DNA from: Ustilago trichophora
Lineage: Eukaryota; Basidiomycota; Ustilaginomycetes; Ustilaginales; Ustilaginaceae
Assembly: GCA_900323505.1 (NCBI GenBank)
Contig: OOIN01000034.1
Coordinates: 186,001 to 250,000, forward strand
Direction of reading: 5' to 3'
Length of the DNA stretch: 64,000 nucleotides
Part shown: positions 21,724 to 30,832 of the stretch, piece by piece
Layout of the letters: each line of letters starts with the position of its first letter
How positions within the stretch are numbered: the stretch's first letter is position 1
Program-made: the position numbers and the translations under genes
Notes under the pieces: model-generated
Seen by the model: the letters and a program-made list of their open reading frames with translations, nothing else
Told to the model about the DNA's origin: nothing
Database searches by the model: none

Positions 21724-22843
21724 ATGTACTTCGAGAGGAAGGAGCTGATCCAATCTGTGAGTATATCTCCCAATCTATTCAGGACGATGCCAGAAAGCTA
21801 ACACAATTGACACTCTTCGCATCTGTCCCATTCTCTGCGATCGACAGCTGGATCTGCTCTGCTTCATACTCTTTGTTTACACCTGGCTTCTCGACAATCG
21901 CACCTTCCTCTTGATCATCAAAGCCGCGTTGCAAGTCCAATTCTGCAACCCTCTCCAGATGCACCCCACCTGGTCCCTCCCCTTCTTCGTTGTCTTTCTT
22001 CTCTGTCTCAACCTTCTCCTCTCCCTTGCGCATCTATGGACGCCACCGAACCTGACTAATACGGGTGATGCCATCCTCATCGACTTTGTCGGTCAAACTA
22101 CCACCCCAAATCGGCTTCACATGCTTCTCATCGATGCTTCCGTATGCTTCGTCCAACTTCTCATGACGGTAGTCGCCTTTGAGATGGGAAAAGATGATAC
22201 AAAGCCAGATGACGAACCGAGCGCGCTGGATGATCTGACGAGTAGATTGGAAGCAGATGATCTCGGACAGGGGTGGGATGTAAGGGATGAAGAAGCGACG
22301 CTCTTTGGACTTCATGAAGAGGAAGAACGAAAGAGGCATCGTTCGAGTTTGACCCATCACATTGCTGTTATACGGCTGGGACCGATATACGACCAAATCT
22401 TGTCGCGAGAGTTTCTGCCCACCCAATCCGCTGGACCAACTGACGCAGAACCAACTCCTCCTCCTCCTCCTCCTCCACCACTCCCACCACCACCAGGAGA
22501 CGAGCCGAATCTCAGCAGACCAGACACTAGCCGAATCAGACGCTTCTCTCGCCGTCCTCTCCCCAGCAACACCACCGCCACCACTGCTACCACAGCCGAG
22601 CAGAGCTACACGGGCCTAGGTCCAGTCTCAGCCGACAACTCCTGGCCACCCTTGTGGATGATCATTGGACGAAACATGGTTGGAGGTACTTCATTGCGTC
22701 CCCCTTCTTTTCGTCCCGTCTCGTCCGGCTTTGCCTCAATACGCGATGGTGTAGCTGGACGATTCGGACGTTCTCTCAGTAATCCTGCACCTGACCGATC
22801 TCGGTATTCGAGAATCAACCCGGATGATTCATCAGAGTCTTGA
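21724..22843 (+). CDS. DSC4: DUF1746 membrane protein, Dsc E3 ligase subunit 4-like
   Basis: Exons 21724-21756 and 21848-22843, with a 91-nt GTGAGT..ACAG intron containing a CTAAC branch site, encode 342 residues. The N-terminal part fits DUF1746: RKELIQSLDLLCFILFVYTW, then a second hydrophobic block (LPFFVVFLLCLNLLLSLAHL), then the signature ILIDFVGQ followed by a third hydrophobic helix. In S. pombe the DUF1746 protein Dsc4 belongs to the Golgi/endosomal Dsc ubiquitin-ligase complex that releases the SREBP transcription factor and degrades misplaced membrane proteins. The C-terminal 200 residues are acidic, then proline-rich (eight consecutive prolines), and probably cytosolic. The first exon is only 11 codons, so an additional upstream exon cannot be excluded. 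Confidence 0.72.
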
Positions 22844-23293
22844 GTTTGAGAGAAGACACTTTTTTTTTATATGTATTTGTATATGTACCTTTTCCATCCC
22901 AAGCAATACAACAGCTCAGCATACAACACAGGGAAAAGGGAGCAAAGGGGGAAGTGGAGGATGTGCGATCCCTTCAAAACGTGCCTCTTCATATGTTTTA
23001 AAAATTCAGGGACGATCTGCAAGAACCGCCTTACACCTCCTCTATCTTTCTTTCCCCATCCCTTTCTCCTCCACAGCCACCATCATTCCCAAAGGAGAGG
23101 GAGAGACGAGCAACTGTAAAGTTTAATGAGAAAGCACGAGGGAGAAAGAAAGAACGAAGGGGGAAGGTTGATGTTTCCTGTTAGTTTAAGTCGCGGACCG
23201 TGGATGAGATTAAAGTCCGCAACTAGATAATACAGGAGAGTATATAGGGAGGAGAGCTTGCACAGCCAAAACAAAGCCAGAGAGGAGAGGAAA

Positions 23294-23327
<34 letters not shown>

Positions 23328-23817
23328 GGGGAATCACAGGAAGTCTCAGACCGCTTCTGCGTTAAGGGGGGTTTTTTTTTTTCGTATGTTCTGCATTTCT
23401 TTTGTGCAAAGAGAATCGAGTGTGGTGTGTGTGTGTGTAATCGTTCATGGGTGGAACGGAATGCATGAGAGGGAGATGAGTGGAAGAAGCAAGAAGAAAG
23501 ATGGGGGCGGCGAATGGTTGATCTTATCCTCGAGTGTGGATTGAGCGAATGTAGGAAGAAAATTGCATGGTCTCGTTGGTTGAAATCGTCAAAAACAAGG
23601 GGAGTCGACAAAAGAAATGAGAAGAAAATAGAAGAGGCTTGGGGCGAGTTGCTAAAAACACAGATAGGTCTTCCCCTTGAATGTTGAGAGATTCCTACGT
23701 CCAAGAAACCAAGTTGACTTTTGCTACTCGTTTACAATCCACGGATTCGATCATCGCCTTTTTGGTGTGTGTTAGAGTATATATGTCGAGAATAGGATGG
23801 TTGGCTGAGCTGAACGC
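22844..23817. other. Intergenic: convergent 3' flanks of DSC4 and RPL33
   Basis: 974 bp with no supported exon. It contains a 33-nt G run (23294-23326), a short T run near 23370-23382 and a GT repeat near 23423-23438. Both neighbouring genes end here, so it is likely 3' UTR and terminator sequence. Confidence 0.55.
23294..23326 (+). repeat. Poly(G) tract, 33 nt
   Basis: Thirty-three consecutive G, then T and GGGG. Long G runs can form four-stranded structures; the C-rich strand is the RPL33 template sense. The exact length may be affected by sequencing error. Confidence 0.9.
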
Positions 23818-25053
23818 TTAGATGCTCGAGGGGTAGAGCATGACACGGACGCGAGCGGCAAAGGCCTGAGGAGGGATGTTGTGGGCGAACTTGGCACGGA
23901 CAACACCCGAGTTACCGTGAGGGCGGGTGATGCGACCCCAGATGACGCGGATCTTGGATCCACGGACCTCCTTGGTGGCCTTGTAGACGTAAGCGACACG
24001 CTTGCCGAGGTAGAACTTGGCCTCCTCAGTCTTCTCAACACCCTCGATCTTGATGAGGGAGGTGTGGCACTTGGCGACGCGCTGAGAGCGCTTGTGACCC
24101 ATAATCCTTCCCTTGACGTAAAGACGAGACTGCATGTAAGGCGAAGCAAAAGTGAAGAGGTTAGCGAGATTGCAAGGGACAATAGCGAAAGTTGAAATAT
24201 AGCCGACGAACAACGCAGAAGTGACGAGATTGCTGGTCGAGAGCATCACGAGACGCCAGATATGTCGGTTTGGAGGAAAGTTGGCATGGATGTCGCAACG
24301 GCGAATGTACTGGGATGCCCTGAGGATGCTGATGCGGTCGATGTCTGGTGTGGGTGTACGTTGCAAGGCCTCCTGTGAATGCTGGACGGAGAAGACTTCC
24401 TTGCTTGGCATGATTGTGACTCCCGGTTTGAGCCATTACTATGAGCCATTGCTATTTGAACGTGAAGATCGGAGCCTTCCAACTCCTGAGTTGTAGCCCC
24501 CAGCAAGCCATCCCATCCTTCCTGGCTCGCTGATGTGTATGCACGCCCCAGGTGCCGTGTTCGAGACTTGAGAGATCCATCAATGGTCATCCGTTGCCTA
24601 CCATAAAACGACATTGTAGCAGCGTAAACTCCGGCCTGATCTGCCGTACGTGCAACAGAACGGACATCCCTGCTATGCCTTATTATTGCTCTACCCGTCT
24701 CCAATCGAAATATGCCCTGATTGTCTATGTCAACGATGCCTCCTCAACCGACTTCAGTCCTACTCCGACTTTCTTCAAGTGGTGCATGCAGCGATTTGAA
24801 CGGCTTCATCCAGTAGCGATTCAAGCAAGGTGTCGTATGTGCAGCAATTGTGATGATATGTGGGATGTGAGGCGGGCAATGGTCGTCCAAGCACGATAGT
24901 CGGGTTGGGTATGATTCGTCATGGATCCATGCTGGATGTACCTGTGTTGCGTCTGGTTGTGTCGGCATGATGCTGTGCGGTAGCATTGACGGTACTGTCT
25001 GCGTTGTTTGGTCGCTGATTGATTATGTGTGTATGTCGATGATAGCTTACCAT
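23818..25053 (-). CDS. RPL33: 60S ribosomal protein eL33 (L35Ae family)
   Basis: The main exon 23818-24129 encodes [17 protein letters not shown] to the conserved end [11 protein letters not shown], including [27 protein letters not shown] and [11 protein letters not shown]; eL33 is about 107 residues in yeast. The start is in a separate exon. Preferred model: a first exon holding only ATG (25051-25053, followed by a GTAAGC donor) spliced over a 921-nt intron, giving 104 residues beginning MSRLYV. Alternative: an exon at 24942-24968 encoding MPTQPDATQ, also in phase 0, giving 112 residues. Ribosomal-protein genes with a start-codon-only exon are common in fungi, which favours the first. The 921-nt intron has no recognisable gene in it. 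The gene is divergent from BUD20. Confidence 0.9.
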
Positions 25054-25682
25054 TTTGACGATATGTGATGTGTTGATGGTCTTGACGGTGGAGCAGAAGG
25101 ATGAGGATCTCGATGGATTGACGTGCTAGACTCGACGGTGCTGTCTCTGGTTGACTGACTGACTGACTGAGTGAGTGACTGAGTGACTGTGGATGTGCAA
25201 TTCGAAATTTGGCTCTGTCCCAGAGTGTTAACACCTCGTGCCCTCTCATCCCTCAGCCAACCCTTGCTGCTAATTTGGCATGCCCATCTTCCGAAGTGCT
25301 TGCTGCTCAGCCTCAGATCTCAAGGGCAGCGCTGACAATTGGATTGAAGCTCGGCCGAGGTATGCACGTGATGGCAAATATGTGCCGAAATATGTTATCG
25401 ATCGAATCTGTCCTTATTGTGGCTTTACTCCCCCGATCCCCGATAAGGTCCAGCTCTGAAATTTCGAATTTGGGGAAAATGTGGGACCCTTGCTGCTGCA
25501 ATTTGCAACTTTTCTTTCAAGACTGAGCAACCATCGAAGCCTCGTCCTTCGCTTTCCCACTGCAATTGCTCGCCACCGTCATCATCATCATCATCATCAT
25601 CACCATTGATCACTTGGTCTCTTCTCACATCGGATCAGACCGCATCTCACCTCACCTATACACACATAGATAAATAACAACC
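25054..25682. promoter_or_regulatory. Divergent promoter of RPL33 and BUD20
   Basis: 629 bp between two ribosome-production genes. Near 25154-25190 there is a degenerate tandem of GACT/GAGT units, and near 25580-25602 an ATC triplet repeat. The shared position suggests joint control of the two genes, but no known fungal ribosomal-protein promoter motif was identified with confidence. Confidence 0.4.
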
Positions 25683-26072
25683 ATGACGCGCACACGACAC
25701 GGGAAAAAGACACACCACGCTCGACGAGATGTCAAGCGTGCCATGCGAACGCGTGCCCGTAAGCTCGATCCTGACCAGATCCAGGCCAACCTCAATGACC
25801 CTAAAAAGCTCGACGAGCTGCAGAACCCCAAGGAGCTCGACCTCGATAAGGCCGGTCTCGGTCTTTTCTACTGTGTCGAGTGCGACCGAAACTTTCCCTC
25901 CCAGAAGGATCAGCTCACCCACATCGCTTCCAAGCTGCACAAGCGAAGGGCCAAGAAAATCACCGAGGAGCCCGCGTATACCATCGAGGAGAGTCTCAGG
26001 GCTGTCGGTATTGGAATCGACAACAAGCAGCGCACTCCCAAAGCTGCTGAGCCGGCTAAGGAGATGGCCTGA
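25683..26072 (+). CDS. BUD20: Bud20/ZNF593-type zinc-finger ribosome export factor
   Basis: A single exon of 129 residues. The N-terminus is strongly basic (MTRTRHGKKTHHARRDVKRAMRTR in sense), followed by a short linker and a C2H2 finger (YCVECDRNF...LTHIASKLHKRRAK) of the long-spacing type seen in the ZNF593 family. In yeast Bud20 is a shuttling factor loaded late on pre-60S particles that promotes their nuclear export. The size matches the family (about 120-170 residues). The start is the first ATG (CAACCATG context). Its divergent neighbour is a 60S ribosomal protein gene. Confidence 0.92.
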   Translation: MTRTRHGKKTHHARRDVKRAMRTRARKLDPDQIQANLNDPKKLDELQNPKELDLDKAGLGLFYCVECDRNFPSQKDQLTHIASKLHKRRAKKITEEPAYTIEESLRAVGIGIDNKQRTPKAAEPAKEMA

Positions 26073-26713
26073 GCGCCACTGTGTCTTTGACATATTCGAC
26101 GCCCATTACACGCACCAAGGACTTTGATGCAGAGTCAGTGTGCCCGCTGCTTGCCATTTGAAGAGAGCCTACCTGCGTTTGTTCAGCATCAGAGCCTCCG
26201 GATCAAGCCACATGCTTGCACTCGCCCGTCACCACGACTCGAATGATGCTCTCGTACCACCGGTCCATCGCACCATCGTCTCTCATTCTTTCACAATAGA
26301 TGCCATCATGCTTGCTACAGAGTCTTCTCTATGCGCTCTCAGACTACCTGGAACGTGCCTTGTCTATATAGAAGCTTCACTGCTTCACCCATATACCCCA
26401 GTTTCTCACTCGTCTCTTTCTCGCACTATGTATTTTTATGCAATCTTCATTTTTTTTTTTTTGGCAACAATAATCTTGCTCGACGCTTGTGTGTGAAAGA
26501 GCCTTGCTACTGCCTGCCCACTCAAACCGGCCGATCGAGTGTGCATCGCGAGCGTTTGTAACGATTGAAAAAGTGGATCTTGAGTTGGTGTTCAACCTGT
26601 CTCGAGTTGATCAGAGTTCGGAACTTTCTTTTTTGAGGAGTGGAGTAATCCGACTTCCGAGAAAGAAAGCAAAAACATCCACAACCAACACACGATGAAG
26701 ATCAACGCGCTCC
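26073..26713. other. Intergenic: BUD20 3' flank and NUP85 upstream region
   Basis: 641 bp with no supported exon. It has a T run at about 26448-26462. Nothing else stands out. Confidence 0.5.
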
Positions 26714-28993
26714 ATGTTTCAAGGACAAACACTCCATCCGACATCACCATCACCATTCGCAACACCAGCTTGGCATACAGGCACTGCCAATTCAACCATG
26801 TCAAGCAGCGTTGCAGCAGCGCAGATCGTCAGCTATGACTGGGGCACTTCGTCCGATCTCAAGGCGCTCTACACACAAACCTACACCATCTTTACCTCGT
26901 TGCAACGCATCCACCAGGAGGCACTCCTCACAGATCGCGCTGGCCATGGCGCAGCAGGCACCTCTGTCCTGCCCTCCGCAGAGACCATTCAGTACTACAA
27001 CAGAATCAGCGAGCACTACGCACGTGCTATTCAGGACTACCTCGAAAGAATACAGCTAGACGACGATGTCGACAATGCACGGTTCCAGACATGGCGAGAT
27101 GCACAGACGATCCTCAGGCTCGCAGAAGTCCTCTACTACCCAAAAGACGGTCGCGGTATCAGCGTTGTCGGCGAAGAGCTCCTGCATTGGCTTAACTCCT
27201 TCGACGTGGCCCCAACTACCGAAGAAGGCCAAGAGATCGCAGAGTCAGCAATTCCACACGAACATCCATCCTACTGGGACTATGTGCTACGATGTGTCCT
27301 TCGTGGCTTTCACACCTCGGCAGCATCCGTGCTGAAATCTCTCGACTCGCATTCCTCATCCGTCATCCGCAGAGTAGCCCAGAAGGCTGCCAAGCTCCTC
27401 TCCACACTTCCACGCTCTACCAGCTTCTCCATGGAGCACGAGTTTGTCGCTGCACACCGCAGCTGGCTCGGCTCGGTTCGCAAGCTCATCAGCGGACTCG
27501 AGCAAGAGATGGATGAGATGGAGGCGGAAGCAGGTCACACGGAAGAAGTCGAGGATGAGAGACTCGAGTACGAGGCACAGTTCAGATGTCTTCTCGAGCT
27601 CATGGCCGGTGTCAAGGACCGCATTTTTGAAGCATGTGAGGATTGGCGTGAGGCCCTGGGTGCCTGGGGTACGCTGGTACATCCGACTCTCAAACGAGAT
27701 GATGTGCCCACAACTGCGGCGATCATCTTGGAAAAGTTCCCTATCGATGGAACAATTCCCGGAGAGATTGTACAGCAGCACTTGATCAAAGGTGAAGTAC
27801 GACAAGCTGTGCAAAAGTCCCAAGATGTCGATGTCTGGTTGGCAGCTCATCTGGCAGATCTTGCCGACAAGGCGGGTCTGCTTGAGGATGAACAGCAGGC
27901 AGATGCAAGCGTTCTGCGCCAAGAGCTGTTGCTCGAGTACGCACAGAGCCTGTTGGACGAGCAAGGATTGTGGAGGATTAGCATCGACTATTTGGCCGCG
28001 TGTGGCATGGAGGGGAGGAAAAAGATGTCACACGTCATCCTGTCGGTGCCATTGGACGGACCGGATCCCACAGACGATGATGAAGAGGAAGAGGACAACA
28101 AAGATGCAGATGACGCCATGGATGAGGGTGCCGATGGCAGCAATGTTGGCGCAAACAAGAAGCAAAAAGGGCTGGCACGAGCAGAGCAGGTGCTGAGGGC
28201 GTGTTCAGAACACGGTTTAGAGTCGGAAGCTCGAGTGGTCTGCCGAAGACTGTCGCGATCTCTGATGGAGCAAGGCCAGTACGGTGTTGCGATTGCCTAC
28301 TGCGTCCGGGCGTCAGATACGGTTCTCATCCGCACCATTGCAGACCGCATCTTGGGAGAATACGTCACTCGGGGAGCAGAAGCCTTCAATCAAATCGTCG
28401 ACTCGTTCCCCTCTTCGCTCATTTCACCTGCAGACGGAGGACTCGATCTCAACGGGGACGATTTCAACGATGATCAGAACTTGGCTCTCAGCAAGCATGC
28501 GCGAGGATTCTTCTCAAAGCGACTTGCCTTCCTTGCGCGCTTCCGCGACTTTCACCGGCTCTATGCTGATGGACAGTGGGCTGCGGCTGCGGGCCTCCTG
28601 GTTGAGTTGGTTACGACAGAGGCTGCACCAGAACGATTTATTGCCGTTCTCCTCGTCGACGCTATCCCCTTGCTCGAAGATGGACAGGCAACGTGGTTTG
28701 ACCGTTCCCAGACCTTTGAGCTGATCCGCATCGTCGAACGAATCACCAACGCCGTCTCGATGCATGCGGATATGTCGGAGCACTTCCTCGGCTATCTCAA
28801 TCAGCTTCTCGGCGTCGATTCATCTCAGCAAAAGCAGCAGCAGCAGCAGCAGCAGCAACAGCAGAGGAAGGAAGCAGAATCCAACACCAAGCAAGCAGAC
28901 TCGCGAAAGGCGTCGGACAAGCTGGATGCAGTTAGACTTTCGTTGGCGCGCAATCTGGCGCGTGTCGGCGTGATGCAGGTTGGCATTGCTTGA
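26714..28993 (+). CDS. NUP85: Nucleoporin Nup85 (Y-complex / Nup84 complex subunit)
   Basis: A single exon of 759 residues from the ATG at 26714, or 731 residues if translation starts at 26798, whose ACCATGT context is stronger. The protein is almost entirely helical. The block HPSYWDYVLRCVLRGFHTSAAS followed by STLPRSTSFSMEHEF and a conserved WLGSVRKLI resembles the Nup85 alpha-solenoid (ACE1-type) core, in which each repeat precedes a short conserved HSS / PRxSSF loop. Further helical repeats continue to about residue 700, then a glutamine tract (QQKQQQQQQQQQQQ) and a short basic end. Nup85 joins Seh1 in the Y-shaped scaffold of the nuclear pore. An acidic loop lies at about residues 455-480. 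Assignment is by pattern; Nup84/107 is the main alternative. Confidence 0.75.
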   Translation: MFQGQTLHPTSPSPFATPAWHTGTANSTMSSSVAAAQIVSYDWGTSSDLKALYTQTYTIFTSLQRIHQEALLTDRAGHGAAGTSVLPSAETIQYYNRISEHYARAIQDYLERIQLDDDVDNARFQTWRDAQTILRLAEVLYYPKDGRGISVVGEELLHWLNSFDVAPTTEEGQEIAESAIPHEHPSYWDYVLRCVLRGFHTSAASVLKSLDSHSSSVIRRVAQKAAKLLSTLPRSTSFSMEHEFVAAHRSWLGSVRKLISGLEQEMDEMEAEAGHTEEVEDERLEYEAQFRCLLELMAGVKDRIFEACEDWREALGAWGTLVHPTLKRDDVPTTAAIILEKFPIDGTIPGEIVQQHLIKGEVRQAVQKSQDVDVWLAAHLADLADKAGLLEDEQQADASVLRQELLLEYAQSLLDEQGLWRISIDYLAACGMEGRKKMSHVILSVPLDGPDPTDDDEEEEDNKDADDAMDEGADGSNVGANKKQKGLARAEQVLRACSEHGLESEARVVCRRLSRSLMEQGQYGVAIAYCVRASDTVLIRTIADRILGEYVTRGAEAFNQIVDSFPSSLISPADGGLDLNGDDFNDDQNLALSKHARGFFSKRLAFLARFRDFHRLYADGQWAAAAGLLVELVTTEAAPERFIAVLLVDAIPLLEDGQATWFDRSQTFELIRIVERITNAVSMHADMSEHFLGYLNQLLGVDSSQQKQQQQQQQQQQRKEAESNTKQADSRKASDKLDAVRLSLARNLARVGVMQVGIA

Positions 28994-29442
28994 TGAAATC
29001 TGATGTGCTACCTTTGACATACCATGTGCTAGATTGATGATGTGTGAGCATTGCGAGTAGTTATTGTGCTGGATGTTATTGTTGTTGCTGATGAGTGTGG
29101 CCTGTGCTCGAGATGGGATCCGATGGAGTGGAGGGTTGCTGACTGGCTATGCTGATCGCTGCGGGTTGTGTGACACTCTCTTCGAAAAGCGCGTAGACTG
29201 ACAAGTGCTCTTTGAAAATCAAACGCGTGTTCGCGTAGAGTAGATGCGACGCAAAAGGTGACACATTCCACCCGCGATTTCCAAAAAAGAACAACAGATT
29301 CACGGCTCAGCTTCTCATTCTCGACATCTTCATCTTCATCATCTTCCTCATCATCATTGCCACTGTTGATCATCACCACTTGCTGCGCTCTACGTCCCAC
29401 TTTCACAGCGCTCCCCCAACATCCAGCATACCTCTGCTAAGA
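28994..29442. other. Intergenic: NUP85 3' flank and RFC3 promoter
   Basis: 449 bp. A TC/TCA triplet-rich segment (about 29310-29360) precedes the RFC3 start. Nothing else stands out. Confidence 0.5.
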
Positions 29443-30573
29443 ATGAGCTCCAAAGGCAAAGGAAAGGCGGATGACACCGCGGCGGCATCATCCAACACAG
29501 CCGACCTCGATCTGCTACCCTGGGTCGAAAAGTATCGTCCCGCCACTCTCGACGATCTCGTTTCTCACAAGGATATCACCTCGACCATCCAGAATTTTAT
29601 CGACAAGAATCGACTTCCGCATCTCCTCTTCTACGGTCCACCTGGAACCGGTAAAACCTCGACCATCCTTGCCATGGCTCGCAAGATCTTTGGTCCTCAA
29701 TTCCGAAACAGCGTTCTCGAGCTCAACGCCTCGGATGATCGAGGAATTGAAGTGGTTCGTGAGCAGATCAAGAGTTTCGCCAGTACCAAGAGCGTCTTCA
29801 GCTCCAGAGGTGGATTCAAGCTCATCGTTCTCGATGAAGCAGATGCCATGACGCAAGCTGCCCAAGGAGCGCTGAGGAGAGTCATTGAACAGTATACCAA
29901 AAACGTGCGATTCTGCATCATCTGCAATTATGTCAACAAGATCATCCCCGCCATTCAATCACGATGCACACGTTTCAGATTCAACCCGCTCGAATTGGAT
30001 CAGGTCGAAGATAGGCTCAACCACGTCATTGAAACAGAGGGTTGTAAGATCACCCAAGATGGAAAAGAGGCGCTGTTGAAACTTTCCAAAGGTGACATGC
30101 GTAGAGCGCTCAACGTCCTACAGGCTTGCCACGCGGCTTCGGACAATATCGACGAAACGGCAGTCTACAACTGTACCGGTAATCCTCACCCTTCGGATCT
30201 CGAGGCTATTCTGAAATCCATGATGGAGGACGAGTTTACTACGGCATACAAGACGATTTCGGGGATGAAGACGGCAAAGGGTATTGCACTGGCAGATATG
30301 ATCAGTGGTGTATATGATTTGTTAGCGACGATCAAGCTTCCACCCAAGTCGAGAATTTATTTGCTCGATCATCTGGCGGATACCGAGTAAGTACTAAACT
30401 GACTCGAAGCACATTTTGATAGGGAGGGAAAAGCAAGCTGACCCATACCATTCTCTTTTGATTTGACCACCCCATTTGAAAGACACCGATTGAGTACGGG
30501 CGGCTCGGAAAAGATCCAACTCACAGCATTGCTGGGCGCCGTCAAGGTGGCTGTGGAGCTTTCGCAGGCTTGA
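29443..30573 (+). CDS. RFC3: Replication factor C subunit 3 (clamp loader small subunit; human RFC5)
   Basis: Exons 29443-30386 and 30483-30573, with a GTAAGT..AAAG intron, encode 344 residues. The clamp loader opens PCNA and places it on primed DNA. Visible AAA+ motifs: LPWVEKYRP (RFC box), GPPGTGKTS (Walker A), LDEADAMT (Walker B), SRCTRFRF (arginine-finger SRC motif), and GDMRRALN (sensor 2). The ISHxDI..TIQxFI and NASDDRGI contexts match yeast Rfc3/human RFC5 more closely than Rfc2 or Rfc4, and the second exon restores the C-terminal collar (HRLSTGGSEKIQLTALL). The upstream ATG at 29380 in the same frame gives a Ser/Pro leader not seen in the family, so I start at 29443. Confidence 0.94.
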
Positions 30574-30832
30574 TCAAGCACTTTTCCATTTTTTTTTTGT
30601 GTCACTTTACCACACAAACGAACACATACCGTCAGGCAACACATTTTTTTTTTTTTTTTTTTTTTTTTCTCGTCATCGTCAGCATTCAAACATATCCCGA
30701 CACACCATACGACTTGACCCGGATTCGATGAAAGAAAAGTGCATTTCGTTTCCATTGCAGTGCTAAGAAAGAAAGTATAAATGAAAAAGATAAAAGAAAA
30801 GCAGGGGTAGGCGACATTTCTTACAGAGTAAC
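30574..30832. other. Convergent 3' ends of RFC3 and AMD1
   Basis: 259 bp between two stop codons, holding a 25-nt T run at 30644-30668. It must contain both terminators. Confidence 0.5.
30644..30668 (+). repeat. Poly(T) tract, 25 nt
   Basis: An uninterrupted T run between two convergent genes. Confidence 0.95.
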
